7,142 bases of DNA from Ignavibacteriaceae bacterium (GTDB lineage: Bacteria > Bacteroidota > Ignavibacteria > Ignavibacteriales > Ignavibacteriaceae). Below the pieces are notes generated by a model. That model ran no database searches, was not told where the DNA came from, and was given only the letters and a program-made list of their open reading frames with translations. The stretch covers positions 1-7,142 of the forward strand of contig JAPHUI010000142.1 of assembly GCA_026193755.1 (NCBI GenBank). The letters run 5' to 3'. The first letter of the stretch is position 1, and each line of letters starts with the position of its first letter. Both the position numbers and the translations under genes were made by a program. This document shows positions 6,566-7,142 of the stretch, in pieces.

Positions 6566-7142
6566 ATGCAAATGCATCCCTTCGGGAAAAGCCATCTTTC
6601 CGAAATAACCCAACCGATAAAAAGCGAACTGGATACATTCAATCAGATCTTCAGAGAATCCCTGAAATCGAGAGTTGGGCTTGTCGATCTGGTGACAAGA
6701 TATATTATCCGCCAGAAAGGAAAGAAGATCAGACCTTTGCTTGTTTTGCTTTCTGCAAAAGTGTCGGGAGGAATAAATGAACGTAGTTACCGTGGTGCAG
6801 TGCTTGTAGAACTACTTCATACTGCAACTCTCGTTCATGATGATGTAGTGGATAACGCAGATAAAAGAAGAGGCCTTTGGTCTATCAACAAAGTATTCAA
6901 AAATAAAATTGCTGTATTGATGGGCGATTATTTGTTGTCAAAAGGATTACTTATTGCTATGGAGGGGAAGGATTACGATTTTCTTGAAGTGATAACCAAC
7001 ACGGTAAAAAGAATGTCTGAAGGTGAACTGCTTCAAATTCAGAAAACACGCAAGCTGGACATAGATGAGGAAACTTATTTTAAAGTGATATCTGATAAAA
7101 CAGCTTCTTTAATTGAAACTTGTTGCACTATCGGAGCAATGA
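6566..7142 (+). CDS. Trans-polyprenyl diphosphate synthase (3' partial)
   Basis: The first 192 codons of an all-alpha trans-prenyltransferase are present; full-length members have about 320, so roughly the last 40% is missing. The enzyme condenses isopentenyl diphosphate onto an allylic diphosphate to make the side chain of menaquinone/ubiquinone or other polyprenyl products. Visible motifs are GKKIRP (52-57), which contacts IPP and diphosphate, and HDDVVDNADKRRG (91-103) with the first aspartate-rich motif DDxxD at 92-96 and its basic follow-up. MGDYLLSK (119-126), EGELLQ (152-157) and DKTASL (177-182) also fit. The second DDxxD lies beyond the window. An octaprenyl/solanesyl-type synthase (IspB-like) fits the sequence style, but chain length cannot be decided here. 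ATG at 6566 is 2 bases after the tatC stop; ATG at 6572 is an alternative. Confidence 0.93.
   Translation, partial: MQMHPFGKSHLSEITQPIKSELDTFNQIFRESLKSRVGLVDLVTRYIIRQKGKKIRPLLVLLSAKVSGGINERSYRGAVLVELLHTATLVHDDVVDNADKRRGLWSINKVFKNKIAVLMGDYLLSKGLLIAMEGKDYDFLEVITNTVKRMSEGELLQIQKTRKLDIDEETYFKVISDKTASLIETCCTIGAM

Noticed and set aside
1..7142. Search for defence systems, CRISPR arrays, insertion sequences, tRNAs or phage genes
   Set aside because: No repeat arrays, terminal inverted repeats, transposase or integrase motifs, tRNA-like cloverleafs or toxin/antitoxin-type small genes were seen. The window is almost fully occupied by collinear coding genes.

Overview
The window is AT-rich, and every gene in it lies on the + strand, packed closely with gaps from about 20 bases down to 1-4 base overlaps. 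The proteins point to a Gram-negative bacterium of the Bacteroidota/Chlorobiota/Ignavibacteriota assemblage. The signs are an LPS-heptose enzyme, a lipoprotein, an outer-membrane barrel, a serine hydroxymethyltransferase with the longer loop I associate with Bacteroidota, weak or absent Shine-Dalgarno sites before several genes, and a TAnnTTTG-like promoter element. The exact phylum is inference. There are no RNA genes, insertion sequences, CRISPR arrays or other mobile-element traces.

Region 1 (1-4397) looks like one transcription unit. It holds the C-terminal tail of a glycogen/starch synthase, gmhB (heptose bisphosphate phosphatase), a lipoprotein with two DNRLRE-like beta modules, a FadL/OMPP1-like outer-membrane barrel, and a secreted TPR protein. 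Three junctions are translationally tight: a TAATG overlap, a 12-base gap with a good ribosome binding site, and an ATGA overlap. The last three genes all encode exported envelope proteins, and the lipoprotein and barrel are the most likely to be functionally paired. A strong intrinsic terminator at 4421-4452 closes the unit.

Region 2 (from 4490) is a second unit of housekeeping genes: glyA (one-carbon metabolism), tatC (twin-arginine translocase channel), and the first two thirds or so of a trans-polyprenyl diphosphate synthase that runs off the end of the window.

Most of the window is conventional chromosome. The part that is not well described is the lipoprotein / barrel / TPR trio behind glgA-gmhB. 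Its lipoprotein carries a Cys-Ser-Asp-Glu N-terminus resembling Bacteroidota surface-export signals, and its layout recalls the DUF4270 lipoproteins that, from memory, often follow glycogen synthase in Bacteroidota.
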